This document shows positions 36,775 through 50,046 of a stretch of 64,000 nucleotides of DNA, piece by piece. Source of the DNA: Heracleum sosnowskyi (taxonomy: Eukaryota; Streptophyta; Magnoliopsida; Apiales; Apiaceae). A program made the translations under genes and the position numbers. The stretch spans positions 62,473,133 to 62,537,132 of the forward strand of contig CM061238.1 in assembly GCA_030848705.1 (NCBI GenBank). Reading direction: 5' to 3'. The notes under the pieces were generated by a model. It saw only the letters and a program-made list of their open reading frames with translations. It was not told the DNA's origin and did no database searches. The stretch's first letter is position 1. Each line of letters opens with the position of its first letter.

Positions 36775-38286
36775 GTATAGCTCCCTTTAGAGGTAAACGT
36801 AATCGGGCGTCCCCTGGTATCTGCTCCGATTCAGGCACGGACAGCTCCAAATGAAGTTTTCTGTAATTCTATAAACCCATAGGGTCAAACTACGAGAAAA
36901 ATATCCACAAAATGGCCCGCTTCAATTTTCCCCCATTTTCCTTGTATAGCTCCCTTTAGAGGTAAACGTAATCGGGCGTCCCCTGGTATCTGCTCCGATT
37001 CAGGCACGGACAGCTCCAAATGAAGTTTTCTGCAATTCTATAAACCCATAGGGTCAAAGTACGAGAAAATATCCACAAAATGGCCCGCTTCAATTTTCCC
37101 CCATTTTCCTTGTATAGCTCCCTTTAGAGGTAAACGTAATCGGGCGTCCCCTGGTATCTGCTCCGATTCAGGCACGGACATCTCCAAATGAAATTTCTGT
37201 AATTCTATAAACCCATAGGGTCAAACTACGAGAAAATATCCACAAAATGGCCCGCTTCAATTTTCCCCCATTTTCCTTGTATAGCTCCCTTTAGAGGTAA
37301 ACGTAATCGGGCGTCCCCAGGTATCTGCTCCGATTCAGGCACGGACGGCTCGAAATGAAGTTTTCTGTAATTCTATAAACCCATAGGGTCGAACTACGAG
37401 AAAATATCCACACAATGGCCCGCTTCAATTTTTCCCCATTTTCCTTGTATAGCTCTCTTTAGAGGTAAACGTAATCGGGCGTCCCCTGGTATCTGCTCCG
37501 ATTCAGGCACGGACAGCTCCAAATGAAGTTTTCTGTAATTCTATAAACCCATAGGGTTAAACTACGAGAAAATATCCACAAAATGGCCCACTTCAATTTT
37601 TCCCCATTTTCCTTGTATAGCTCCCTTTAGAGGTAAACGTAATCGGGCGTCCCCTGATATCTGCTCCGATTCAGGCACGGACAGCTCCAAATGAAGTTTT
37701 CTGTAATTCTATAAACAAATAGGGTCGAACTACGAGAAAATATCCACGAAATGGCCCGCTTCAATTTTTCCCCATTTTCCTTGTATAGCTCCCTTTAGAG
37801 GTAAACGTAATCGGGCGTCCCCTGGTATCTGCTCCGATTCAGGCACGGACAGCTCCAAATGAAGTTTTCTGTAATTCTATAAACAAGTAGGGTCAAACTA
37901 CGAGAAAATATCCACAAAATGGCCCGCTTCAATTTTTCCCCATTTTCCTTGTATAGCTCCCTTTATAGGTAAAAGTAATCGGGCGTCCCCTGGTATCTGC
38001 TCCGATTCAGGCACGGACAGCTCCAAATGAAGTTTTCTGTAATTCTATAAACCCATAGGGTCAAACTACGAGAAAATATCCACAAAATGGACCGCTTCAA
38101 TTTTCCCCCATTTTCCTTGTATAGCTCCCTTTAGAGGTAAACGTAATCGGGCGTCCCCTGGTATCTGCTCCGATTCAGGCACGGACAGCTCCAAATGAAG
38201 TTTTCTGTAATTCTATAAACCCATAGGGTCAAACTACGAGAAAATATACACAAAATGGCCGGCTTCAATTTCCCCCCATTTTACTT
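36775..38286 (+). repeat. Nine monomers I+1 B C- D' K E F' G H
   Basis: This holds the last complete 840-type block (36944-37782, 839 bp) followed by F' (CAAGTAG), G and H. It is the link between the two higher-order forms. Its left side has the B C- D' K E block of the A*-led part. Its D' K E F' G H order, and the AGCTCTCTT in K, become the second half of the A-led unit. G at 37951 has TAAAAGTAATC. Confidence 0.87.
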
Positions 38287-40807
38287 GTATAGCTCCCTTT
38301 AGAGGTAAACGTAATCGGGCGTCCCCTGGTATCTGCTCCGATTCAGGCACTGACAGCTTCAAATGAAGTTTTCTACAATTCTATAAACCCATAGGGTCAA
38401 ACTACGAGAAAATATCCACAAAATGGCCTGCTTCAATTTTTCCCCATTTTCCTTGTATAGCTCCCTTTATAGGTAAACGTAATCGGGCGTCCCCTGGTAT
38501 CTGCTCCGATTCAGGCACGGACAGCTCCAAATGAAGTTTTCTGCAATTCTATAAACCCATAGGGTCAAAGTACGAGAAAATATCCACAAAATGGCCCGCT
38601 TCAATTTTCCCCCATTTTCCTTGTATAGCTCCCTTTAGAGGTAAACGTAATCGGGCGTCCCCTGGTATCTGCTCCGATTCAGGCACGGACATCTCCAAAT
38701 GAAGTTTTCTGTAATTCTATAAACCCATAGGGTCAAACTACGAGAAAATATCCACAAAATGGCCCGCTTCAATTTTCCCCCATTTTCCTTGTATAGCTCA
38801 CTTTAGAGGTAAACGTAATCGGGCGTCCCCTGGTATCTGCTCCGATTCAGGCACGGACGGCTCCAAATGAAGTTTTCTGTAATTCTATAAACCCATAGGG
38901 TCGAACTACGAGAAAATATCCACAAAATGGCCCGCTTCAATTTTTCCCCATTTTCCTTGTATAGCTCCCTTTAGAGGTAAACGTAATCGGGCGTCCCCTG
39001 GTATCTGCTCCGATTCAGGCACGGACAGCTCCAAATGAAGTTTTCTGTAATTCTATAAACAAATAGGGTCAAACTACGAGAAAATATCCACAAAATGGCC
39101 CGCTTCAATTTTTCCCCATTTTCCTTGTATAGCTCCCTTTATAGGTAAACGTAATCGGGCGTCCCCCTGGTATCTGCTCCGATTCAGGCACGGACAGCTC
39201 CAAATGAAGTTTTCTGTAATTCTATAAACCCATAGGGTCAAACTACGAGAAAATATCCACAAAATGGACCGCTTCAATTTTCCCCCATTTTCCTTGTATA
39301 GCTCCCTTTAGAGGTAAACGTAATCGGGCGTCCCCTGGTATCTGCTCCGATTCAGGCACGGACAGCTCCAAATGAAGTTTTCTGTAATTCTATAAACCCA
39401 TAGGGTCAAACTACGAGAAAATATACACAAAATGGCCGGCTTCAATTTCCCCCCATTTTCCTTGTATAGCTCCCTTTAGAGGTAAACGTAATCGGGCGTC
39501 CCCTGGTATCTACTCCGATTCAGGCACGGACAGCTCCAAATGAAGTTTTCTGTAATTCTATAAACCCATAGGGTCAAACTACGAGAAAATATCCACAAAA
39601 TGGCCCGCTTCAATTTTCCCCCATTTTCCTTGTATAGCTCCCTTTAGAGGTAAACGTAATCGGGCGTCCCCTGGTATCTGCTCCGATTCAGGCACGGACA
39701 GCTCCAAATGAAGTTTTCTGTAATTTTATAAACAAATAGGGTCGAACTACGAGAAAATATCCACGAAATGGCCCGCTTCAATTTTTCCCCATTTTCCTTG
39801 TATAGCTCCCTTTAGAGGTAAACGTAATCGGGCGTCCCCAGGTATCTGCTCCGATTCAGGCACGGACGGCTCGAAATGAAGTTTTCTGTAATTCTATAAA
39901 CCCATAGGGTCGAACTACGAGAAAATATCCACACAATGGCCCGCTTCAATTTTTCCCCATTTTCCTTGTATAGCTCTCTTTAGAGGTAAACGTAATCGGG
40001 CGTCCCCTGGTATCTGCTCCGATTCAGGCACGGACAGCTCCAAATGAAGTTTTCTGTAATTCTATAAACCCATAGGGTCAAACTACGAGAAAATATCCAC
40101 AAAATGGCCCACTTCAATTTTTCCCCATTTTCCTTGTATAGCTCCCTTTAGAGGTAAACGTAATCGGGCGTCCCCTGATATCTGCTCCGATTCAGGCACG
40201 GACAGCTCCAAATGAAGTTTTCTGTAATTCTATAAACAAATAGGGTCGAACTACGAGAAAATATCCACGAAATGGCCCGCTTCAATTTTTCCCCATTTTC
40301 CTTGTATAGCTCCCTTTAGAGGTAAACGTAATCGGGCGTCCCCTGGTATCTGCTCCGATTCAGGCACGGACAGCTCCAAATGAAGTTTTCTGTAATTCTA
40401 TAAACAAGTAGGGTCAAACTACGAGAAAATATCCACAAAATGGTCCGCTTCAATTTTTCCCCATTTTCCTTGTATAGCTCCCTTTATAGGTAAACGTAAT
40501 CGGGCGTCCCCTGGTATCTGCTCCGATTCAGGCACGGACAGCTCCAAATGAAGTTTTCTGTAATTCTATAAACCCATAGGGTCAAACTACGAGAAAATAT
40601 CCACAAAATGGACCGCTTCAATTTTCCCCCATTTTCCTTGTATAGCTCCCTTTAGAGGTAAACGTAATCGGGCGTCCCCTGGTATCTGCTCCGATTCAGG
40701 CACGGACAGCTCCAAATGACGTTTTCTGTAATTCTATAAACCCATAGGGTCAAACTACGAGAAAATATACACAAAATGGCCGGCTTCAATTTCCCCCCAT
40801 TTTCCTT
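38287..40807 (+). repeat. Higher-order repeat unit 1 (15 monomers, 2521 bp)
   Basis: The order is A B C D F G H I E' D' K E F' G H. It is 2520 bp plus one inserted C in the G monomer at 39127 (GTCCCCCTGG). Marks that recur in the next units: TACTCC in I, TAATTTTAT and CACGAAATGG in E', AGCTCTCTT in K, CAAGTAG in F'. GGCCTGC (about 38427) and AGCTCACTT (about 38799) are private to this copy. Confidence 0.94.
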
Positions 40808-43327
40808 GTATAGCTCCCTTTAGAGGTAAACGTAATCGGGCGTCCCCTGGTATCTGCTCCGATTCAGGCACTGACAGCTTCAAATGAAGTTTTCTACAAT
40901 TCTATAAACCCATAGGGTCAAACTACGAGAAAATATCCACAAAATGGCCCGCTTCAATTTTTCCCCATTTTCCTTGTATAGCTCCCTTTATAGGTAAACG
41001 TAATCGGGCGTCCCCTGGTATCTGCTCCGATTCAGGCACGGACAGCTCCAAATGAAGTTTTCTGCAATTCTATAAACCCATAGGGTCAAAGTACGAGAAA
41101 ATATCCACAAAATGGCCCGCTTCAATTTTCCCCCATTTTCCTTGTATAGCTCCCTTTAGAGGTAAACGTAATCGGGCGTCCCCTGGTATCTGCTCCGATT
41201 CAGGCACGGACATCTCCAAATGAAGTTTTCTGTAATTCTATAAACCCTTAGGGTCAAACTACGAGAAAATATCCACAAAATGGCCCGCTTCAATTTTCCC
41301 CCATTTTCCTTGTATAGCTCCCTTTAGAGGTAAACGTAATCGGGCGTCCCCTGGTATCTGCTCCGATTCAGGCACGGACGGCTCCAAATGAAGTTTTCTG
41401 TAATTCTATAAACCCATAGGGTCGAACTACGAGAAAATATCCACAAAATGGCCCGCTTCAATTTTTCCCCATTTTCCTTGTATAGCTCCCTTTAGAGGTA
41501 AACGTAATCGGGCGTCCCCTGGTATCTGCTCCGATTCAGGCACGGACAGCTCCAAATGAAGTTTTCTGTAATTCTATAAACAAATAGGGTCAAACTACGA
41601 GAAAATATCCACAAAATGGCCCGCTTCAATTTTTCCCCATTTTCCTTGTATAGCTCCCTTTATAGGTAAACGTAATCGGGCGTCCCCTGGTATCTGCTCC
41701 GATTCAGGCACGGACAGCTCCAAATGAAGTTTTCTGTAATTCTATAAACCCATAGGGTCAAACTACGAGAAAATATCCACAAAATGGACCGCTTCAATTT
41801 TCCCCCATTTTCCTTGTATAGCTCCCTTTAGAGGTAAACGTAATCGGGCGTCCCCTGGTATCTGCTCCGATTCAGGCACGAACAGCTCCAAATGAAGTTT
41901 TCTGTAATTCTATAAACCCATAGGGTCAAACTACGAGTAAATATACACAAAATGGCCGGCTTCAATTTCCCCCCATTTTCCTTGTATAGCTCCCTTTAGA
42001 GGTAAACGTAATCGGGCGTCCCCTGGTATCTACTCCGATTCAGGCACGGACAGCTCCAAATGAAGTTTTCTGTAATTCTATAAACCCATAGGGTCAAACT
42101 ACGAGAAAATATCCACAAAATGGCCCGCTTCAATTTTCCCCCATTTTCCTTGTATAGCTCCCTTTAGAGGTAAACGTAATCGGGCGTCCCCTGGTATCTG
42201 CTCCGATTCAGGCACGGACAGCTCCAAATGAAGTTTTCTGTAATTTTATAAACAAATAGGGTCGAACTACGAGAAAATATCCACGAAATGGCCCGCTTCA
42301 ATTTTTCCCCATTTTCCTTGTATAGCTCCCTTTAGAGGTAAACGTAATCGGGCGTCCCCAGGTATCTGCTCCGATTCAGGCACGGACGGCTCGAAATGAA
42401 GTTTTCTGTAATTCTATAAACCCATAGGGTCGAACTACGAGAAAATATCCACACAATGGCCCGCTTCAATTTTTCCCCATTTTCCTTGTATAGCTCTCTT
42501 TAGAGGTAAACGTAATCGGGCGTCCCCTGGTATCTGCTCCGATTCAGGCACGGACAGCTCCAAATGAAGTTTTCTGTAATTCTATAAACCCATAGGGTCA
42601 AACTACGAGAAAATATCCACAAAATGGCCCACTTCAATTTTTCCCCATTTTCCTTGTATAGCTCCCTTTAGAGGTAAACGTAATCGGGCGTCCCCTGATA
42701 TCTGCTCCGATTCAGGCACGGACAGCTCCAAATGAAGTTTTCTGTAATTCTATAAACAAATAGGGTCGAAATACGAGAAAATATCCACGAAATGGCCCGC
42801 TTCAATTTTTCCCCATTTTCCTTGTATAGCTCCCTTTAGAGGTAAACGTAATCGGGCGTCCCCTGGTATCTGCTCCGATTCAGGCACGGACAGCTCCAAA
42901 TGAAGTTTTCTGTAATTCTATAAACAAGTAGGGTCAAACTACGAGAAAATATCCACAAAATGGTCCGCTTCAATTTTTCCCCATTTTCCTTGTATAGCTC
43001 CCTTTATAGGTAAACGTAATCGGGCGTCCCCTGGTATCTGCTCCGATTCAGGCACGGACAGCTCCAAATGAAGTTTTCTGTAATTCTATAAACCCATAGG
43101 GTCAAACTACGAGAAAATATCCACAAAATGGACCGCTTCAATTTTCCCCCATTTTCCTTGTATAGCTCCCTTTAGAGGTAAACGTAATCGGGCGTCCCCT
43201 GGTATCTGCTCCGATTCAGGCACGGACAGCTCCAAATGAAGTTTTCTGTAATTCTATAAACCCATAGGGTCAAACTACGAGAAAATATACACAAAATGGC
43301 CGGCTTCAATTTCCCCCCATTTTCCTT
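40808..43327 (+). repeat. Higher-order repeat unit 2 (15 monomers, 2520 bp)
   Basis: Same order as unit 1, each monomer 168 bp. The few private changes I could find against unit 3 are CCCTTAGGG (about 41247), CACGAAC (about 41879), GAGTAAAT (about 41937) and GTCGAAATAC (about 42768). It shares GGTCCGC in F' with unit 1 but not with unit 3. By eye it is more than 99% identical to its neighbours, so these units were made recently or are kept alike. Confidence 0.95.
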
Positions 43328-45679
43328 GTATAGCTCCCTTTAGAGGTAAACGTAATCGGGCGTCCCCTGGTATCTGCTCCGATTCAGGCACTGACAGCTT
43401 CAAATGAAGTTTTCTACAATTCTATAAACCCATAGGGTCAAACTACGAGAAAATATCCACAAAATGGCCCGCTTCAATTTTTCCCCATTTTCCTTGTATA
43501 GCTCCCTTTATAGGTAAACGTAATCGGGCGTCCCCTGGTATCTGCTCCGATTCAGGCACGGACAGCTCCAAATGAAGTTTTCTGCAATTCTATAAACCCA
43601 TAGGGTCAAAGTACGAGAAAATATCCACAAAATGGCCCGCTTCAATTTTCCCCCATTTTCCTTGTATAGCTCCCTTTAGAGGTAAACGTAATCGGGCGTC
43701 CCCTGGTATCTGCTCCGATTCAGGCACGGACATCTCCAAATGAAGTTTTCTGTAATTCTATAAACCCATAGGGTCAAACTACGAGAAAATATCCACAAAA
43801 TGGCCCGCTTCAATTTTCCCCCATTTTCCTTGTATAGCTCCCTTTAGAGGTAAACGTAATCGGGCGTCCCCTGGTATCTGCTCCGATTCAGGCACGGACG
43901 GCTCCAAATGAAGTTTTCTGTAATTCTATAAACCCATAGGGTCGAACTACGAGAAAATATCCACAAAATGGCCCGCTTCAATTTTTCCCCATTTTCCTTG
44001 TATAGCTCCCTTTAGAGGTAAACGTAATCGGGCGTCCCCTGGTATCTGCTCCGATTCAGGCACGGACAGCTCCAAATGAAGTTTTCTGTAATTCTATAAA
44101 CAAATAGGGTCAAACTACGAGAAAATATCCACAAAATGGCCCGCTTCAATTTTTCCCCATTTTCCTTGTATAGCTCCCTTTATAGGTAAACGTAATCGGG
44201 CGTCCCCTGGTATCTGCTCCGATTCAGGCACGGACAGCTCCAAATGAAGTTTTCTGTAATTCTATAAACCCATAGGGTCAAACTACGAGAAAATATCCAC
44301 AAAATGGACCGCTTCAATTTTCCCCCATTTTCCTTGTATAGCTCCCTTTAGAGGTAAACGTAATCGGGCGTCCCCTGGTATCTGCTCCGATTCAGGCACG
44401 GACAGCTCCAAATGAAGTTTTCTGTAATTCTATAAACCCATAGGGTCAAACTACGAGAAAATATACACAAAATGGCCGGCTTCAATTTCCCCCCATTTTC
44501 CTTGTATAGCTCCCTTTAGAGGTAAACGTAATCGGGCGTCCCCTGGTATCTACTCCGATTCAGGCACGGACAGCTCCAAATGAAGTTTTCTGTAATTCTA
44601 TAAACCCATAGGGTCAAACTACGAGAAAATATCCACAAAATGGCCCGCTTCAATTTTCCCCCATTTTCCTTGTATAGCTCCCTTTAGAGGTAAACGTAAT
44701 CGGGCGTCCCCTGGTATCTGCTCCGATTCAGGCACGGACAGCTCCAAATGAAGTTTTCTGTAATTTTATAAACAAATAGGGTCGAACTACGAGAAAATAT
44801 CCACGAAATGGCCCGCTTCAATTTTTCCCCATTTTCCTTGTATAGCTCCCTTTAGAGGTAAACGTAATCGGGCGTCCCCAGGTATCTGCTCCGATTCAGG
44901 CACGGACGGCTCGAAATGAAGTTTTCTGTAATTCTATAAACCCATAGGGTCGAACTACGAGAAAATATCCACACAATGGCCCGCTTCAATTTTTCCCCAT
45001 TTTCCTTGTATAGCTCTCTTTAGAGGTAAACGTAATCGGGCGTCCCCTGGTATCTGCTCCGATTCAGGCACGGACAGCTCCAAATGAAGTTTTCTGTAAT
45101 TCTATAAACCCATAGGGTCAAACTACGAGAAAATATCCACAAAATGGCCCACTTCAATTTTTCCCCATTTTCCTTGTATAGCTCCCTTTAGAGGTAAACG
45201 TAATCGGGCGTCCCCTGATATCTGCTCCGATTCAGGCACGGACAGCTCCAAATGAAGTTTTCTGTAATTCTATAAACAAATAGGGTCGAACTACGAGAAA
45301 ATATCCACGAAATAGCCCGCTTCAATTTTTCCCCATTTTCCTTGTATAGCTCCCTTTAGAGGTAAACGTAATCGGGCGTCCCCTGGTATCTGCTCCGATT
45401 CAGGCACGGACAGCTCCAAATGAAGTTTTCTGTAATTCTATAAACAAGTAGGGTCAAACTACGAGAAAATATCCACAAAATGGCCCGCTTCAATTTTTCC
45501 CCATTTTCCTTGTATAGCTCCCTTTATAGGTAAACGTAATCGGGCGTCCCCTGGTATCTGCTCCGATTCAGGCACGGATAGCTCCAAATGAAGTTTTCTG
45601 TAATTCTATAAACCCATAGGGTCAAACTACGAGAAAATATCCACAAAATGGACCGCTTCAATTTTCCCCCATTTTCCTT
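43328..45679 (+). repeat. Higher-order repeat unit 3 (14 monomers, 2352 bp)
   Basis: Same order as units 1 and 2 but it ends A...F' G and passes straight to the next A at 45680, so the last H is missing. Loss of exactly one monomer keeps the register and points to unequal exchange rather than breakage. E has AAATAGCCC (about 45311) and G has GATAGCTCC (about 45578). Both marks are inherited by 47360-47862, which shows which unit that segment descends from. Confidence 0.94.
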
Positions 45680-47862
45680 GTATAGCTCCCTTTAGAGGTA
45701 AACGTAATCGGGCGTCCCCTGGTATCTGCTCCGATTCAGGCACTGACAGCTTCAAATGAAGTTTTCTACAATTCTATAAACCCATAGGGTCAAACTACGA
45801 GAAAATATCCACAAAATGGCCCGCTTCAATTTTTCCCCATTTTCCTTGTATAGCTCCCTTTATAGGTAAACGTAATCGGGCGTCCCCTGGTATCTGCTCC
45901 GATTCAGGCACGGACAGCTCCAAATGAAGTTTTCTGCAATTCTATAAACCCATAGGGTCAAAGTACGAGAAAATATCCACAAAATGGCCCGCTTCAATTT
46001 TCCCCCATTTTCCTTGTATAGCTCCCTTTAGAGGTAAACGTAATCGGGCGTCCCCTGGTATCTGCTCCGATTCAGGCACGGACATCTCCAAATGAAGTTT
46101 TCTGTAATTCTATAAACCCATAGGGTCAAACTACGAGAAAATATCCACAAAATGGCCCGCTTCAATTTTCCCCCATTTTCCTTGTATAGCTCCCTTTAGA
46201 GGTAAACGTAATCGGGCGTCCCCTGGTATCTGCTCCGATTCAGGCACGGACGGCTCCAAATGAAGTTTTCTGTAATTCTATAAACCCATAGGGTCGAACT
46301 ACGAGAAAATATCCACAAAATGGCCCGCTTCAATTTTTCCCCATTTTCCTTGTATAGCTCCCTTTAGAGGTAAACGTAATCGGGCGTCCCCTGGTATCTG
46401 CTCCGATTCAGGCACGGACAGCTCCAAATGAAGTTTTCTGTAATTTTATAAACAAATAGGGTCGAACTACGAGAAAATATCCACGAAATGGCCCGCTTCA
46501 ATTTTTCCCCATTTTCCTTGTATAGCTCCCTTTAGAGGTAAACGTAATCGGGCGTCCCCAGGTATCTGCTCCGATTCAGGCACGGACGGCTCGAAATGAA
46601 GTTTTCTGTAATTCTATAAACCCATAGGGTCAAACTACGAGAAAATATCCACAAAATGGCCCGCTTCAATTTCCCCCCATTTTCCTTGTATAGCTCCCTT
46701 TAGAGGTAAACGTAATCGGGCGTCCCCTGGTATCTACTCCGATTCAGGCACGGACAGCTCCAAATGAAGTTTTCTGTAATTCTATAAACCCATAGGGTCA
46801 AACTACGAGAAAATATCCACAAAATGGCCCGCTTCAATTTTCCCCCATTTTCCTTGTATAGCTCCCTTTAGAGGTAAACGTAATCGGGCGTCCCCTGGTA
46901 TCTGCTCCGATTCAGGCACGGACAGCTCCAAATGAAGTTTTCTGTAATTTTATAAACAAATAGGGTCGAACTACGAGAAAATATCCACGAAATGGCCCGC
47001 TTCAATTTTTCCCCATTTTCCTTGTATAGCTCCCTTTAGAGGTAAACGTAATCGGGCGTCCCCAGGTATCTGCTCCGATTCAGGCACGGACGGCTCGAAA
47101 TGAAGTTTTCTGTAATTCTATAAACCCATAGGGTCGAACTACGAGAAAATATCCACACAATGGCCCGCTTCAATTTTTCCCCATTTTCCTTGTATAGCTC
47201 TCTTTAGAGGTAAACGTAATCGGGCGTCCCCTGGTATCTGCTCCGATTCAGGCACGGACAGCTCCAAATGAAGTTTTCTGTAATTCTATAAACCCATAGG
47301 GTCAAACTACGAGAAAATATCCACAAAATGGCCCACTTCAATTTTTCCCCATTTTCCTTGTATAGCTCCCTTTAGAGGTAAACGTAATCGGGCGTCCCCT
47401 GATATCTGCTCCGATTCAGGCACGGACAGCTCCAAATGAAGTTTTCTGTAATTCTATAAACAAATAGGGTCGAACTACGAGAAAATATCCACGAAATAGC
47501 CCGCTTCAATTTTTCCCCATTTTCCTTGTATAGCTCCCTTTAGAGGTAAACGTAATCGGGCGTCCCCTGGTATCTGCTCCGATTCAGGCACGGACAGCTC
47601 CAAATGAAGTTTTCTGTAATTCTATAAACAAGTAGGGTCAAACTACGAGAAAATATCCACAAAATGGCCCGCTTCAATTTTTCCCCATTTTCCTTGTATA
47701 GCTCCCTTTATAGGTAAACGTAATCGGGCGTCCCCTGGTATCTGCTCCGATTCAGGCACGGATAGCTCCAAATGAAGTTTTCTGTAATTCTATAAACCCA
47801 TAGGGTCAAACTACGAGAAAATATCCACAAAATGGACCGCTTCAATTTTCCCTATTTTCCTT
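45680..47862 (+). repeat. 13-monomer derivative with a three-monomer duplication
   Basis: The order is A B C D E' D'/I I E' D' K E F' G. F G H after D are absent, and E' D' occurs twice. The monomer at 46520 starts as D' and ends without a113g or a135c and with a T3C6 tract. The duplicated piece is 504 bp (46352 to 46856). G at 47696 is 167 bp because its tract reads TTTTCCCTATTTT. Confidence 0.88.
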
Positions 47863-50046
47863 GTATAGCTCCCTTTAGAGGTAAACGTAATCGGGCGTCC
47901 CCTGGTATCTGCTCCGATTCAGGCACTGACAGCTTCAAATGAAGTTTTCTACAATTCTATAAACCCATAGGGTCAAACTACGAGAAAATATCCACAAAAT
48001 GGCCCGCTTCAATTTTTCCCCATTTTCCTTGTATAGCTCCCTTTATAGGTAAACGTAATCGGGCGTCCCCTGGTATCTGCTCCGATTCAGGCACGGACAG
48101 CTCCAAATGAAGTTTTCTGCAATTCTATAAACCCATAGGGTCAAAGTACGAGAAAATATCCACAAAATGGCCCGCTTCAATTTTCCCCCATTTTCCTTGT
48201 ATAGCTCCCTTTAGAGGTAAACGTAATCGGGCGTCCCCTGGTATCTGCTCCGATTCAGGCACGGACATCTCCAAATGAAGTTTTCTGTAATTCTATAAAC
48301 CCATAGGGTCAAACTACGAGAAAATATCCACAAAATGGCCCGCTTCAATTTTCCCCCATTTTCCTTGTATAGCTCCCTTTAGAGGTAAACGTAATCGGGC
48401 GTCCCCTGGTATCTGCTCCGATTCAGGCACGGACGGCTCCAAATGAAGTTTTCTGTAATTCTATAAACCCATAGGGTCGAACTACGAGAAAATATCCACA
48501 AAATGGCCCGCTTCAATTTTTCCCCATTTTCCTTGTATAGCTCCCTTTAGAGGTAAACGTAATCGGGCGTCCCCTGGTATCTGCTCCGATTCAGGCACGG
48601 ACAGCTCCAAATGAAGTTTTCTGTAATTCTATAAACAAATAGGGTCAAACTACGAGAAAATATCCACAAAATGGCCCGCTTCAATTTTTCCCCATTTTCC
48701 TTGTATAGCTCCCTTTATAGGTAAACGTAATCGGGCGTCCCCTGGTATCTGCCCCGATTCAGGCACGGACAGCTCCAAATGAAGTTTTCTGTAATTCTAT
48801 AAACCCATAGGGTCAAACTACGAGAAAATATCCACAAAATGGACCGCTTCAATTTTCCCCCATTTTCCTTGTATAGCTCCCTTTAGAGGTAAACGTAATC
48901 GGGCGTCCCCTGGTATCTGCTCCGATTCAGGCACTGACAGCTTCAAATGAAGTTTTCTACAATTCTATAAACCCATAGGGTCAAACTACGAGAAAATATC
49001 CACAAAATGGCCCGCTTCAATTTTTCCCCATTTTCCTTGTATAGCTCCCTTTATAGGTAAACGTAATCGGGCGTCCCCTGGTATCTACTCCGATTCAGGC
49101 ACGGACAGCTCCAAATGAAGTTTTCTGCAATTCTATAAACCCATAGGGTCAAAGTACGAGAAAATATCCACAAAATGGCCCGCTTGAATTTTCCCCCATT
49201 TTCCTTGTATAGCTCCCTTTAGAGGTAAACGTAATCGGGCGTCCCCTGGTATCTGCTCCGATTCAGGCACGGACATCTCCAAATGAAGTTTTCTGTAATT
49301 CTATAAACCCATAGGGTCAAACTACGAGAAAATATCCACAAAATGGCCCGCTTCAATTTTCCCCCATTTTCCTTGTATAGCTCCCTTTAGAGGTAAACGT
49401 AATCGGGCGTCCCCTGGTATCTGCTCCGATTCAGGCACGGACGGCTCCAAATGAAGTTTTCTGTAATTCTATAAACCCATAGGGTCGAACTACGAGAAAA
49501 TATCCACAAAATGGCCCGCTTCAATTTTTCCCCATTTTCCTTGTATAGCTCCCTTTAGAGGTAAACGTAATCGGGCGTCCCCTGGTATCTGCTCCGATTC
49601 AGGCACGGACAGCTCCAAATGAAGTTTTCTGTAATTCTATAAACAAATAGGGTCAAACTACGAGAAAATATCCACAAAATGGCCCGCTTCAATTTTTCCC
49701 CATTTTCCTTGTATAGCTCCCTTTATAGGTAAACGTAATCGGGCGTCCCCTAGTATCTGCTCCGATTCAGGCACGGACAGCTCCAAATGAAGTTTTCTGT
49801 AATTCTATAAACCCATAGGGTCAAACTACGAGAAAATATCCACAAAATGGACCGCTTCAATTTTCCCCCATTTTCCTTGTATAGCTCCCTTTAGAGGTAA
49901 ACGTAATCGGGCGTCCCCTGGTATCTGCTCCGATTCAGGCACGGACAGCTCCAAATGAAGTTTTCTGTAATTCTATAAACCCATAGGGTCAAACTACGAG
50001 AAAATATACACAAAATGGCCGGCTTCAATTTCCCCCCATTTTCCTT
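47863..50046 (+). repeat. Short derived units of six and seven monomers
   Basis: 47863-48870 is A B C D F G and 48871-50046 is A B C D F G H. They are the first half of the 15-monomer unit without the second half. The first unit also lacks H. Private marks are few: GCCCCGATT at about 48751, TACTCCG at about 49086, GCTTGAATT at about 49183 and CCTAGTATC at about 49749. Confidence 0.88.

Noticed and set aside
39074..39277. Minus-strand open reading frame of 67 codons
   Set aside because: One inserted C at about 39163 shifts the frame. No copy in the adjacent higher-order units keeps it.
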